From Flavobacteriaceae bacterium (lineage in GTDB: Bacteria > Bacteroidota > Bacteroidia > Flavobacteriales > Flavobacteriaceae), in the NCBI GenBank assembly GCA_013214065.1, contig JABSPK010000007.1:1-64000 (forward strand): a stretch of DNA of 64,000 bases, read 5' to 3'. The notes below the pieces were generated by a model, which worked only from the letters and a program-made list of their open reading frames with translations, had not been told where the DNA came from and made no database searches. Made by a program: the position numbers and the translations under genes. Positions 18,292 through 26,927 of this stretch are shown one piece after another; within the stretch, counting starts at the first letter, position 1; each line of letters starts with the position of its first letter.

Positions 18292-18786
18292 ATGGATATT
18301 AAGGAAATTCAAAGTCTAATCAAGTTCGTGGCCAAATCCGGTGCCAGCGAAGTGAAATTAGAAATGGAAGACGTCAAGATTACCATTCGAACCGGTAGTG
18401 CCTCGTCTACACCTGAAACGACCATCGTTCAGCAAATTCCAATGGCGCAGGCCCCAGTGGCTGCCGCTCCGGCGCCCGTCGTCGCTGAGACCCCTGCCGC
18501 ACCTGCAGCTCCCGCTGCTCCCGCCCCGGCGGATGATGAATCGAAATACATCACTATCAAATCACCGATTATCGGTACCTTCTATCGCAAACCTTCTCCT
18601 GACAAACCTGCTTTCGTCGAAGTGGGATCTGATATCAAGAAGGGCGACGTACTTTGCGTCATCGAAGCGATGAAGCTATTCAATGACATCGAATCGGAGG
18701 TCGCCGGTAAGATCGTCAAAGTTTTGGTCGACGATTCTTCACCAGTAGAGTTCGATCAACCCTTGTTCTTGGTCGACCCGAGTTAA
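18292..18786 (+). CDS. accB: Biotin carboxyl carrier protein of acetyl-CoA carboxylase
   Basis: A 164-aa protein: an N-terminal helical domain that contacts AccC, an Ala/Pro-rich hinge (residues 48-80), and a biotinyl domain with the biotin site VIEAMKLF (Lys128). It carries CO2 between biotin carboxylase and carboxyltransferase. It lies 24 nt after fabH and 77 nt before accC, evidently one operon. Confidence 0.96.
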   Translation: MDIKEIQSLIKFVAKSGASEVKLEMEDVKITIRTGSASSTPETTIVQQIPMAQAPVAAAPAPVVAETPAAPAAPAAPAPADDESKYITIKSPIIGTFYRKPSPDKPAFVEVGSDIKKGDVLCVIEAMKLFNDIESEVAGKIVKVLVDDSSPVEFDQPLFLVDPS

Positions 18787-18863
18787 GCCGTACCCTTCCA
18801 AACCCGCATCCGATCTGTTCGGGAAACCAGGGTTGTGAAATCAAAGCGTTCAAAACTTAAGCT

Positions 18864-20216
18864 ATGTTCAAAAAAATATTGATAGCCAATAGGGGGGAAA
18901 TCGCACTTCGCGTCATCCGTACCTGTAAAGAAATGGGGATTAAGACGGTCGCGGTATATTCCAAAGCCGACGAGGAAAGCCTTCACGTTCGTTTCGCCGA
19001 TGAGGCGGTATGTATCGGACCCGCTCCGAGTAAGGAATCCTATTTGAAGATCCCGAACATCATCGCCGCTGCCGAGATTACCAATGCGGATGCCATACAC
19101 CCAGGATATGGATTCTTGTCCGAGAATTCGAAGTTCTCAAAAATCTGTGCCGAGCACGATATCAAGTTCATTGGGGCTTCCGGTGAACAGATCGATAAAA
19201 TGGGCGACAAGGCCACAGCCAAAGAAACCATGAAGAAAGCGGGCGTGCCTACCATTCCTGGTTCCGAGGGCTTGTTAAAAGACGCTGCTGACGCCAAGAA
19301 GGTGGCCAAGAAAATGGGATATCCCGTTATGATCAAAGCTACCGCTGGCGGTGGTGGTAAAGGGATGCGGGCCATTTGGAGCGAAGACGAATTGGAGAGC
19401 AATTTTGAAAGCGCCGTGCAAGAAGCGACCGCCGCTTTTGGAAACGGGGGCATGTATATGGAAAAATTGATCGAGGAACCGCGCCATATCGAAATCCAAG
19501 TGGTCGGAGATCAATACGGGAAAGCCTGTCACCTTTCTGAGCGGGATTGTTCCGTACAGCGTAGGCACCAGAAATTGACCGAAGAGACGCCATCACCCTT
19601 TATGACCGATAAATTGCGGGAAGAAATGGGTGCTGCCGCGGTCAAAGCCGCTGAATACATCAAATACGAAGGTGCGGGTACCGTCGAATTTTTGGTCGAC
19701 AAACATCGGAACTTCTACTTTATGGAGATGAACACCCGGATTCAGGTCGAGCATCCGATTACCGAACAGGTCATCGATTACGATTTGATCCGCGAGCAAA
19801 TTTTGGTTGCCGGAGGGGTACCGATTTCTGGGAAGAACTACGTTCCGAAATTGCATTCGATCGAATGCCGTATCAACGCGGAAGACCCTTACAACGACTT
19901 TAGGCCGTCTCCCGGAAGGATCACGACCTTGCACACACCCGGAGGTCATGGTATCCGATTGGATACGCACGTTTACGGCGGGTATATCATTCCACCGAAC
20001 TACGACTCGATGATCGCCAAATTGATTACCACGGCCCAAACCAGGGAAGAGGCGATCAACAAAATGCGCAGGGCGCTCGACGAGTTCGTTATCGAAGGGG
20101 TAAAGACGACCATTCCATTCCACCGCCAGTTGATGGACCATCCGGATTATTTGGCCGGGAATTACACCACCAAGTTCATGGAAGATTTCGAAATGGACGA
20201 TAAATACCAATATTAA
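18864..20216 (+). CDS. accC: Acetyl-CoA carboxylase, biotin carboxylase subunit
   Basis: A 450-aa ATP-grasp enzyme that carboxylates biotin on AccB. It has the N-terminal [19 protein letters not shown], the glycine-rich ATP lid [12 protein letters not shown], the catalytic [12 protein letters not shown] and [14 protein letters not shown] (metal and bicarbonate site). Full length. Its terminator follows immediately. Confidence 0.97.
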   Translation: MFKKILIANRGEIALRVIRTCKEMGIKTVAVYSKADEESLHVRFADEAVCIGPAPSKESYLKIPNIIAAAEITNADAIHPGYGFLSENSKFSKICAEHDIKFIGASGEQIDKMGDKATAKETMKKAGVPTIPGSEGLLKDAADAKKVAKKMGYPVMIKATAGGGGKGMRAIWSEDELESNFESAVQEATAAFGNGGMYMEKLIEEPRHIEIQVVGDQYGKACHLSERDCSVQRRHQKLTEETPSPFMTDKLREEMGAAAVKAAEYIKYEGAGTVEFLVDKHRNFYFMEMNTRIQVEHPITEQVIDYDLIREQILVAGGVPISGKNYVPKLHSIECRINAEDPYNDFRPSPGRITTLHTPGGHGIRLDTHVYGGYIIPPNYDSMIAKLITTAQTREEAINKMRRALDEFVIEGVKTTIPFHRQLMDHPDYLAGNYTTKFMEDFEMDDKYQY

Positions 20217-20222
20217 GAGACG

Positions 20223-20246
20223 CCCCGGCCTTGGTCGGGGTTTTTT
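20223..20246 (+). terminator. Terminator after accC, abutting next start codon
   Basis: CCCCGGCC pairs with GGTCGGGG (one G-T pair, 2-nt loop) and runs into six T residues. The T run ends only 4 nt before the ATG of the next gene. Confidence 0.8.
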
Positions 20247-20250
20247 GTAC

Positions 20251-21372
20251 ATGGAATTAAGCTATTGGGAACATAAAGCATGGTTTTCGAACGTTGATTT
20301 CACTGTTATAGGCAGTGGTATCGTTGGCTTGAATTGTGCGATTGCCTTGAAGGATCGGTACCCTAAGGCCAAAGTCTTGGTCTTGGAGCGTGGTTCGCTA
20401 CCCCAAGGGGCCAGCACCAAAAATGCGGGTTTTGCGTGTTTTGGGAGTTTATCCGAAATCGTTGCCGATTTGAAATACCATAGCGAACAAGAAGTGTACG
20501 ATTTGGTCGAACAACGCTGGCAGGGTATCCGTTCACTGCGTTCCTTATTGGGCGATGAAGCGCTTTCTTATCAAAACCTGGGGGGGCATGAACTGTTTTT
20601 AAAGAAGGATACCGCCTTGTTCGAATCGTGTAGTGACCAATTGGATCGGGTCAATGGGCTTTTGGAACCTATTTTCGGCCAAGGCCCTTTTAATAAGCAG
20701 CCGAACCGCTTTTCGTTCGAAGGCGTGTTAGACCATTACATTTCGCATCACTATGAAGGCCAAATCGACACCGGTCAAATGATGCAACAGCTGCTGCTTA
20801 TGGCTCAACGCAAGGGCATATTGCTCCTCAATCGAATCGAGGTGACCGCTTTTGAGGATTTAGGTGCTAAGGTAGCGGTACAAACCGAAGGTTTTGATTT
20901 TGAGACCGGCACCTTGTGCGTGGCCACTAATGGATTCGCCCAACGGTTATTGAATGAAACCGTTGATCCGGCCAGGGCCCAGGTCTTGATCACCGAACCT
21001 ATTGCGAACCTCCATATCAAGGGTACTTTCCATTTCGATGAGGGGTATTATTATTTTAGGAACATTGATGACCGTATCCTGTTCGGAGGGGGTCGCAATC
21101 TCGATTTCGAAGGCGAAACTACCGATCATTTTGGCCAGACCGAAGCCATCCAAGCCCAGCTCGAACGGTTGTTGAGAGACATCATCCTTCCGAATAACAA
21201 GATAGCCATCGATCAAAGATGGAGTGGGATCATGGGTGTGGGAACACAAAAAAAACCCATCATCAAAGCCCTTTCGAACAGGGTGTTCTGCGGGGTCAGG
21301 TTAGGAGGTATGGGCGTCGCCATCGGCAGCCATGTCGGGCAGCAGTTGGCCCAATTGGCCAACAAGGCTTAG
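20251..21372 (+). CDS. FAD-dependent oxidoreductase (DAO family)
   Basis: A 373-aa flavoprotein from the ATG at 20251; the TTG at 20245 lies inside the accC terminator and is unlikely. It has a Rossmann FAD motif VIGSGIVGLNCAIAL, the acidic end of strand 2 (VLERG), the substrate-domain STKNAGFACFGSL and a C-terminal RWSGIMGVGTQKKPII. This is the glycine oxidase/D-amino-acid dehydrogenase superfamily; the substrate is unknown. Its stop overlaps the stop of the convergent ABC ATPase gene by 4 bp. No separate promoter is visible, so it may depend on readthrough from accC. Confidence 0.85.
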   Translation: MELSYWEHKAWFSNVDFTVIGSGIVGLNCAIALKDRYPKAKVLVLERGSLPQGASTKNAGFACFGSLSEIVADLKYHSEQEVYDLVEQRWQGIRSLRSLLGDEALSYQNLGGHELFLKKDTALFESCSDQLDRVNGLLEPIFGQGPFNKQPNRFSFEGVLDHYISHHYEGQIDTGQMMQQLLLMAQRKGILLLNRIEVTAFEDLGAKVAVQTEGFDFETGTLCVATNGFAQRLLNETVDPARAQVLITEPIANLHIKGTFHFDEGYYYFRNIDDRILFGGGRNLDFEGETTDHFGQTEAIQAQLERLLRDIILPNNKIAIDQRWSGIMGVGTQKKPIIKALSNRVFCGVRLGGMGVAIGSHVGQQLAQLANKA

Positions 21373-22031
21373 ACCATACGACCATCCAACAAATTGATTG
21401 TTCGCGAACCGAAAGCGGCGTTCTTTTCCGAATGGGTCACTTGAATGATGGTCACCCCTTCTTGGTTCAATTGTTTGAATAATTCCATGATTTCTTCCCC
21501 TTGTTTGGAATTCAGGTTTCCCGTGGGCTCGTCGGCCAGAAGAAGTTTGGGTTTTGAGATAAGGGCCCGGGCGACACCCACCAATTGTTGTTGACCACCG
21601 CTCAACTGGGCCGGAAATAGGTCTTTCTTGCCGACGATATTGAATCGATCCAACATATCGGCGACCATGGCCTTGCGCTCTGAACCTTTATATTTTTTAT
21701 ACAATAAGGGCATTTCAAGGTTTTCTTGCACAGTTAGGTCATCAAGCAGGTGATACGCCTGGAAAACGAAACCGATGTACTCTTTATAGAGGTTCGAACG
21801 GTGCTTTTCTTTTAAGGTGTGTACCGATTCATCAAGGAAGTTATACTCCCCTTCGTCGAATTGGTCCAACATTCCGATCACGTTGAGCAAAGTCGATTTT
21901 CCCGAACCTGAAGGGCCCATCACCGAGATAAACTCCCCTTCGTCGACGGAAAAGTTGATGTCTTTCAATAAAAAGATACGTTGGCCACCGGAGTTGACCC
22001 ATTTGAAGATGTTATTTAGTTCTAATAGCAT
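21369..22031 (-). CDS. ABC transporter ATPase 2 of the permease array (LolD/MacB type)
   Basis: A 220-aa ATPase at the distal end of the array. Walker A is MGPSGSGKSTLLN and Walker B is LLLADEPTGN. Two departures stand out: the signature reads LSGGQQQLV rather than LSGGQQQRV, and the D-loop reads GNLNSK instead of GNLDSK. The H-loop His (QVTHSE) is present. It follows permease 10 by 46 nt and should power some or all of permeases 7-10. Compare the canonical ATPase 1 at 46478. Confidence 0.9.
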   Translation of the reverse strand: MLLELNNIFKWVNSGGQRIFLLKDINFSVDEGEFISVMGPSGSGKSTLLNVIGMLDQFDEGEYNFLDESVHTLKEKHRSNLYKEYIGFVFQAYHLLDDLTVQENLEMPLLYKKYKGSERKAMVADMLDRFNIVGKKDLFPAQLSGGQQQLVGVARALISKPKLLLADEPTGNLNSKQGEEIMELFKQLNQEGVTIIQVTHSEKNAAFGSRTINLLDGRMV

Positions 22032-22077
22032 GGTCTAAACTTATTTATTCTTTTCGTAATTCGGGCGAAAAACCCGT

Positions 22078-24453
22078 TTATTCATTATGCAGGATTTCGG
22101 CCGGGTTCGTTCTAGCAGCCCGTATCGCTTGGCTGCTAACGGTCAAGATGGCAATGGCCAAGGCTATGGTTCCGGAAAGAACGAAATACCAGACGTTCAG
22201 TGGAATATGGAAGGCGAATTGCGACAACCAGTCTTTGGCCAGAAGATACGCTACGGGTAAGGCGATGCACATGGCGATCAAAACGAGTTTCACGAATTCG
22301 CTCGATAACATCAGGGTGACCTGTTGTGCGGTTTGGCCCAATACCTTGCGAATACCGATTTCCTTTTGTCGTCGTTCGGCCGAAAAGGTGGCCAGACCGA
22401 AAAGACCCAGACAAGAAATCAAAATGGCCATGATGGCGAAATACTTCGATAGGGTCGATACCCGTTGTTCAGAGCGATATAAAGCTTCGTACTGGCTATC
22501 CAAGAAGCGGAAATCGAATTCGAGACCGGGGTTGAACTCCGCATAAAGTTTTGTCAAGGCAGTGATGGTGGCTTGTTCTTGACCGGCTTTGATCTTCACG
22601 ACCAAATTACTCACCCATTCGGTGCGACACAATAGGGCCATAGGGGCGATGTCGTTATAGAGCGATTGGATGTTGAAGTCTTTCACTACACCAATGATTT
22701 CACGGTTAGGACCCCGCATGTCGATCACGGTACCAATCGGGTTCTCGAGCCCCATGACCTTAACGGCGGTTTCGTTAAGAATGATCTTGTTTTCATTATC
22801 GGGACGCTCATTGATATAGCTCCGCCCTTCTTTGAGTTCGATACCCATGGTTTCGATGAATTCAGGGCCCACATGCGCATGCCGGAAGGTGATGTCCTTC
22901 GAAGCTTCGGATTGACCGGGCCAGGTATGCCCGCTGGAGGCGTTGCTGAAATTGGTCATTCCCCCTTGCATATAAGTAGCATTGACGACACCTGGTAGTT
23001 CTTTGGCCTCGGTCAAGAAAGCATCCATATTGTTGATCAAGGCATCTTGCCGTTCGAAAACAATGACATTATCGGTATCGTAGCCCAGGTTTTTGGATTG
23101 GATGTAATCCAACTGGTTGTAAATCACACTGACCGCAACGATCAAGAGGATCGAGACGCTAAATTGAAAAACGACCAGTCCCTTGCGTACCATCAACTCG
23201 GTAAAAGAACTACTGGTGGTACCCTTGATGATCTTAACAGGGTCGAATTTGGTCAGGTACAAGGCCGGGTAACTTCCAGAGAACAGTCCGGTGACCAAGG
23301 TGATCAGAATGAGCACCGTCAAGGCCGACCCCTCAATCCCAAATTCGAGCTCCTTACCGGTGACTGAATTGAACCAAGGCAATAACAGGGTGGCCAAGAG
23401 TATGGCGACCCCCAAGGAAAAGAATGCGAGCAAGATGGATTCGGATAGGAATTGAACGATCAAGGTCCTTCGTTTGGCCCCAATGGCTTTTTTGACCCCT
23501 ACTTCTTTCAATCGTCTCGAAGCCCTTGCTGTCGAAAGGTTCATAAAGTTGATGCATGCAATACAAAGAACGAATAGGGCCACGATGGAAAAGAGGATGA
23601 CATAGTTGATACGCCCCCCGGCTTGTTGGCCATTGACGAACCTACTGTAAAGATAATTGTCGCTGAACTTGGTAAAGAGCACTTCGTCTTTCACATATTC
23701 ACTGCGCTCAGCGATAAAGCTTTTCATTTTTTCATTGAACTGATCGATATCCGTTTGAGGGCGCAGCAAGGCGTAGACACTCGAACTATTGCTGTACCAT
23801 GCGATATCATTGGGGTCACGGTATTTTAAAAAGGTCCTAAAGGGCAAAATGAAATCGAAGCGCTCCGAAGAATGCTTCGGTACTTCAAAGACTCCGGAAA
23901 CCGTGAAAACTTCATCGATACCTTCTTCACCTTCCTTAATCGACAGGCTTTTTCCGACCACTTCGACCCCGGCACCGAAGAAGTTCTCTGCCAAGGCTTT
24001 TGAGATCAACACCGAGTTCACATCAGTTAGTACCGTATTTGCATCGCCGGTTAAGAGCGGATAGGAAAACACCTTGAAGAAATCGTCGCTGGCCATGATG
24101 CCGGAAGCGCTTAGTTTCTTGTCATCGGATTCCAATCGCGCATTGTTGTCAAATTCATAAATCGCTGTGGCCAGCTCCACTTCGGGTACTTCCTCTTGCA
24201 AGGCGGTCAACATCAGACTCGAATTGGCGGAGGAGGTAAACACACCTTGTGAACCGACGGGAAAGGTGCGGCGTACCTGATACAAACGTTCATCGTTCTC
24301 ATGGAATTTATCAGTGGCCATTTCATCGGATACCCATAAGAAAACCAACAGTACACAGACCAGACCGGATGAAAGTCCGACCAAGTTGATCGTAAACGTA
24401 CTTTTGTGCCTTTTGATGTTCCGGATAAAGAACAGGAGATTGTGTTTCAACAT
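22078..24453 (-). CDS. FtsX/MacB-type ABC permease 10
   Basis: A 791-aa double-length permease: N-terminal helix (about 20-42), MacB-like periplasmic core (43-285), three-helix FtsX domain with NFMNLSTARASRRLKEVGVK, a second periplasmic core (about 445-665) and a second FtsX domain with QKEIGIRKVLG, ending NPAEILHNE. Proteins of this build do not carry substrate through the membrane in the known MacB mechanism; they pump periplasmic substrate into a TolC duct or extract lipoproteins. It is the last permease before ATPase 2. The CACTTAAAACACAGCAC leader lacks the array's common start-site element. Confidence 0.9.
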   Translation of the reverse strand: MLKHNLLFFIRNIKRHKSTFTINLVGLSSGLVCVLLVFLWVSDEMATDKFHENDERLYQVRRTFPVGSQGVFTSSANSSLMLTALQEEVPEVELATAIYEFDNNARLESDDKKLSASGIMASDDFFKVFSYPLLTGDANTVLTDVNSVLISKALAENFFGAGVEVVGKSLSIKEGEEGIDEVFTVSGVFEVPKHSSERFDFILPFRTFLKYRDPNDIAWYSNSSSVYALLRPQTDIDQFNEKMKSFIAERSEYVKDEVLFTKFSDNYLYSRFVNGQQAGGRINYVILFSIVALFVLCIACINFMNLSTARASRRLKEVGVKKAIGAKRRTLIVQFLSESILLAFFSLGVAILLATLLLPWFNSVTGKELEFGIEGSALTVLILITLVTGLFSGSYPALYLTKFDPVKIIKGTTSSSFTELMVRKGLVVFQFSVSILLIVAVSVIYNQLDYIQSKNLGYDTDNVIVFERQDALINNMDAFLTEAKELPGVVNATYMQGGMTNFSNASSGHTWPGQSEASKDITFRHAHVGPEFIETMGIELKEGRSYINERPDNENKIILNETAVKVMGLENPIGTVIDMRGPNREIIGVVKDFNIQSLYNDIAPMALLCRTEWVSNLVVKIKAGQEQATITALTKLYAEFNPGLEFDFRFLDSQYEALYRSEQRVSTLSKYFAIMAILISCLGLFGLATFSAERRQKEIGIRKVLGQTAQQVTLMLSSEFVKLVLIAMCIALPVAYLLAKDWLSQFAFHIPLNVWYFVLSGTIALAIAILTVSSQAIRAARTNPAEILHNE

Positions 24454-24492
24454 GTGCTGTGTTTTAAGTGATGGCTCAAAAAGTGGATGATA

Positions 24493-26907
24493 TCATTCAT
24501 TTCGCAAAGCGTCTAAGGGATTGGACACCGCAGCTTTGATCGTTCGGGTGCTAATGGTCAATAGGGCAATGATCAAGGCGAACAAGCCGGCCAAGGCAAA
24601 GAAAGACCAGTCCAAATCAATGCGATAGGTATATTGTTGCAGCCAACTTTGGGCAAACCACCAGGCCGCAGGGGATGCGATCAAGAAGGCCAGAAAGACC
24701 AATCGCAAAAAGTCCTTGGTCAAAATATAGGTGATCGAACCGACACTGGCGCCGATGACCTTGCGAATACCGATTTCCTTGGTACGTTCGTTGACGATAA
24801 GCAATGACATGGCGAACAAACCGATACAGCTCAACACGATCGCAATGATCGACCCACTTGTGATCAAAGAAGCGATGTTCCTTTCTTTTCGGAAGGTGCG
24901 ATCGACATTTTCATCGAGGAACGACCCCAGGAAAAGCGCGTTGGGTTCGATCTTTTTATACGCCGCTTCAACAGATTCGACCCCCCGCATCAAAAGGTTG
25001 GGGGCCACACGAACGTAGGCGTATTGAAGGGCTTCTTCTCGATCCAAGAAGAGGGTCAATGGCTCAATGCTTTTGGAGAGATTTTGGAAGTTATAGTCTT
25101 TCAATACCCCGATAACCTGGTAATTCAAGCTGTCGGTCACCGGAATAAACGCCGTCAACGGTTGGTCTTCACCCATTTCTTGGGCCATGCGCTCATTGAT
25201 CAAAACGGCATGCTTATCATTCTCACGGGTCATATCGAAATCCCTTCCCTCGACCAATTCCAACCCTAGGGTCTTTACATAGTCGTAATCGACGGTAAGG
25301 GTATTGGTCTTGATGCCTTTTCCTTTATAGCCAAAGCCCCAAACACTGGTATAGCGGCTTCCGTCCTTACCCCTACCCAGATTGTTGTCAGCCGCCGTGA
25401 TATCGACTATCTCGGGCCTACCCCGTAATTCTTCGCGCAACAATTTGACCGCATCATAGCTGTTTCTTTTGCCTTCCAGTGGAAAGGAAAGGACCTGGGC
25501 CTTGTCGAAGCCAAGATCTTTGTTGCGCATAAAATCGACCTGCCCCCAAAGGATGAGGGTTCCACTGATCAATAGTATGGCGATACTGAATTGCAATACG
25601 ATCAAGGCATCGCGCACCCGGTTTTTACCGGTTAACTCCAGCTTGCCTTTCAAAGACTGTATGGTACCCAATCGACTCAATAAAGTGGCCGGGTAGCCCC
25701 CAACGATCAAGGTTATCAACAATACGACCCCCAAGGTGGCCAAAATGATCTTGGCCGAAAGCAATACTTCAAAAGTAGCGGAGGTACGGAACAGGGTCTG
25801 GAATTCATCCAGGGCAAGACCACTTAAGGCCAAGCCAAGCGCCAATGCCATTCCGAAAACGAATAAGCTTTCCCCCCAAAACTGGAAGAAGAGTTGTTTT
25901 TTGTCGGCCCCCAAGGTTTTTCGCATCCCGATTTCACGCAGCCTATGGGCGCTTTTGGCGAGACTCATATTGATGAAATTGACCGAGGCGATGAACAAGA
26001 TGACGAAGGCGATCCCTAAAATCAGGTAGACATTCGAACGACTGGTTTCGGCACGCCCCTGGGCATAGGTAGTAAAGGCGATGTCTTTGATAGGGAGCAA
26101 TCCCAATTGCAGGTAATTTCCGAATTCATTTGGGTTGGCTCCGTCACGCTTTAGCCCTTCAATGGAGTTGCTGTAATGCAGGTTGGTAAACGCATGGCTG
26201 TTGCGTTCGACTTGGTCGGCGGCAACACCGACTTGCAATTGCACATAGACTTCATGGTATTGCGCCCCCCATCGTTCTTTGGTCGCTTCATACGAAGGGT
26301 TTTTTTCAAAAGGCAACACCATTTGAAAATCCATGGTACTTTGATCAGGGCAGTCGATAATTACATCGCGCACCGTAAACGGTACGTCGGCCCCATTGAT
26401 TTGGACGTTGACGGTCTTGCCAATCGCCTCTTCTTCACCGAACAGCGCTTGGGCGCCTTCTTCGGTCAAGACCACCGAAGAAATATCACGTAGCGTTTTC
26501 GCATCCTTGCCTTTGGTACTCGGAAAACTGAACATCTCAAGAAAGGAGGCGTCGGTCCAAAGGATATCCATATTGAGTTCCTTGTCTTGGTAATTGGCGA
26601 CCACATCGTCTTCCAAAACCCTTGCTGTTCGAGCTATTCCAGGCACCTCATCTTGAAGGGCCTGTGCAAAAGGCGTGGGTTGGCTGGTGCCTACTTCAGT
26701 GCCGTTGGGAATCTGCCAAGTGATGTAGGCAAGGAACAGCGAATCGCCATTCTCATGAAACCCATCGGTAGCCAGATCGTGTACCGAATTCATGGTCAAT
26801 AGGGTCGCGACACCAAAAGCGACCGAAAGCCCGATAAGGTTTATCGCGGTAAAAACCCGATTTTTCCAAAGGTTGCGAAGGGCGATTTTCATATAGTTCT
26901 TGAACAT
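24493..26907 (-). CDS. FtsX/MacB-type ABC permease 9
   Basis: 804 aa with the same two-core, eight-helix layout as its neighbours, but among the more divergent copies. The first FtsX motif reads NFINMSLAKSAHRLREIGMRKTLGA, and the first periplasmic core (residues 45-270) shares little with the other copies, carrying its own VQINGADVPFTVRDV strand region. It ends NPLDALRNE. The ATG follows AAAAAAACGAAAGCAC. The gap to permease 8 is 20 nt, so it is co-transcribed. Confidence 0.9.
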   Translation of the reverse strand: MFKNYMKIALRNLWKNRVFTAINLIGLSVAFGVATLLTMNSVHDLATDGFHENGDSLFLAYITWQIPNGTEVGTSQPTPFAQALQDEVPGIARTARVLEDDVVANYQDKELNMDILWTDASFLEMFSFPSTKGKDAKTLRDISSVVLTEEGAQALFGEEEAIGKTVNVQINGADVPFTVRDVIIDCPDQSTMDFQMVLPFEKNPSYEATKERWGAQYHEVYVQLQVGVAADQVERNSHAFTNLHYSNSIEGLKRDGANPNEFGNYLQLGLLPIKDIAFTTYAQGRAETSRSNVYLILGIAFVILFIASVNFINMSLAKSAHRLREIGMRKTLGADKKQLFFQFWGESLFVFGMALALGLALSGLALDEFQTLFRTSATFEVLLSAKIILATLGVVLLITLIVGGYPATLLSRLGTIQSLKGKLELTGKNRVRDALIVLQFSIAILLISGTLILWGQVDFMRNKDLGFDKAQVLSFPLEGKRNSYDAVKLLREELRGRPEIVDITAADNNLGRGKDGSRYTSVWGFGYKGKGIKTNTLTVDYDYVKTLGLELVEGRDFDMTRENDKHAVLINERMAQEMGEDQPLTAFIPVTDSLNYQVIGVLKDYNFQNLSKSIEPLTLFLDREEALQYAYVRVAPNLLMRGVESVEAAYKKIEPNALFLGSFLDENVDRTFRKERNIASLITSGSIIAIVLSCIGLFAMSLLIVNERTKEIGIRKVIGASVGSITYILTKDFLRLVFLAFLIASPAAWWFAQSWLQQYTYRIDLDWSFFALAGLFALIIALLTISTRTIKAAVSNPLDALRNE

Positions 26908-26927
26908 GTGCTTTCGTTTTTTTGTGC

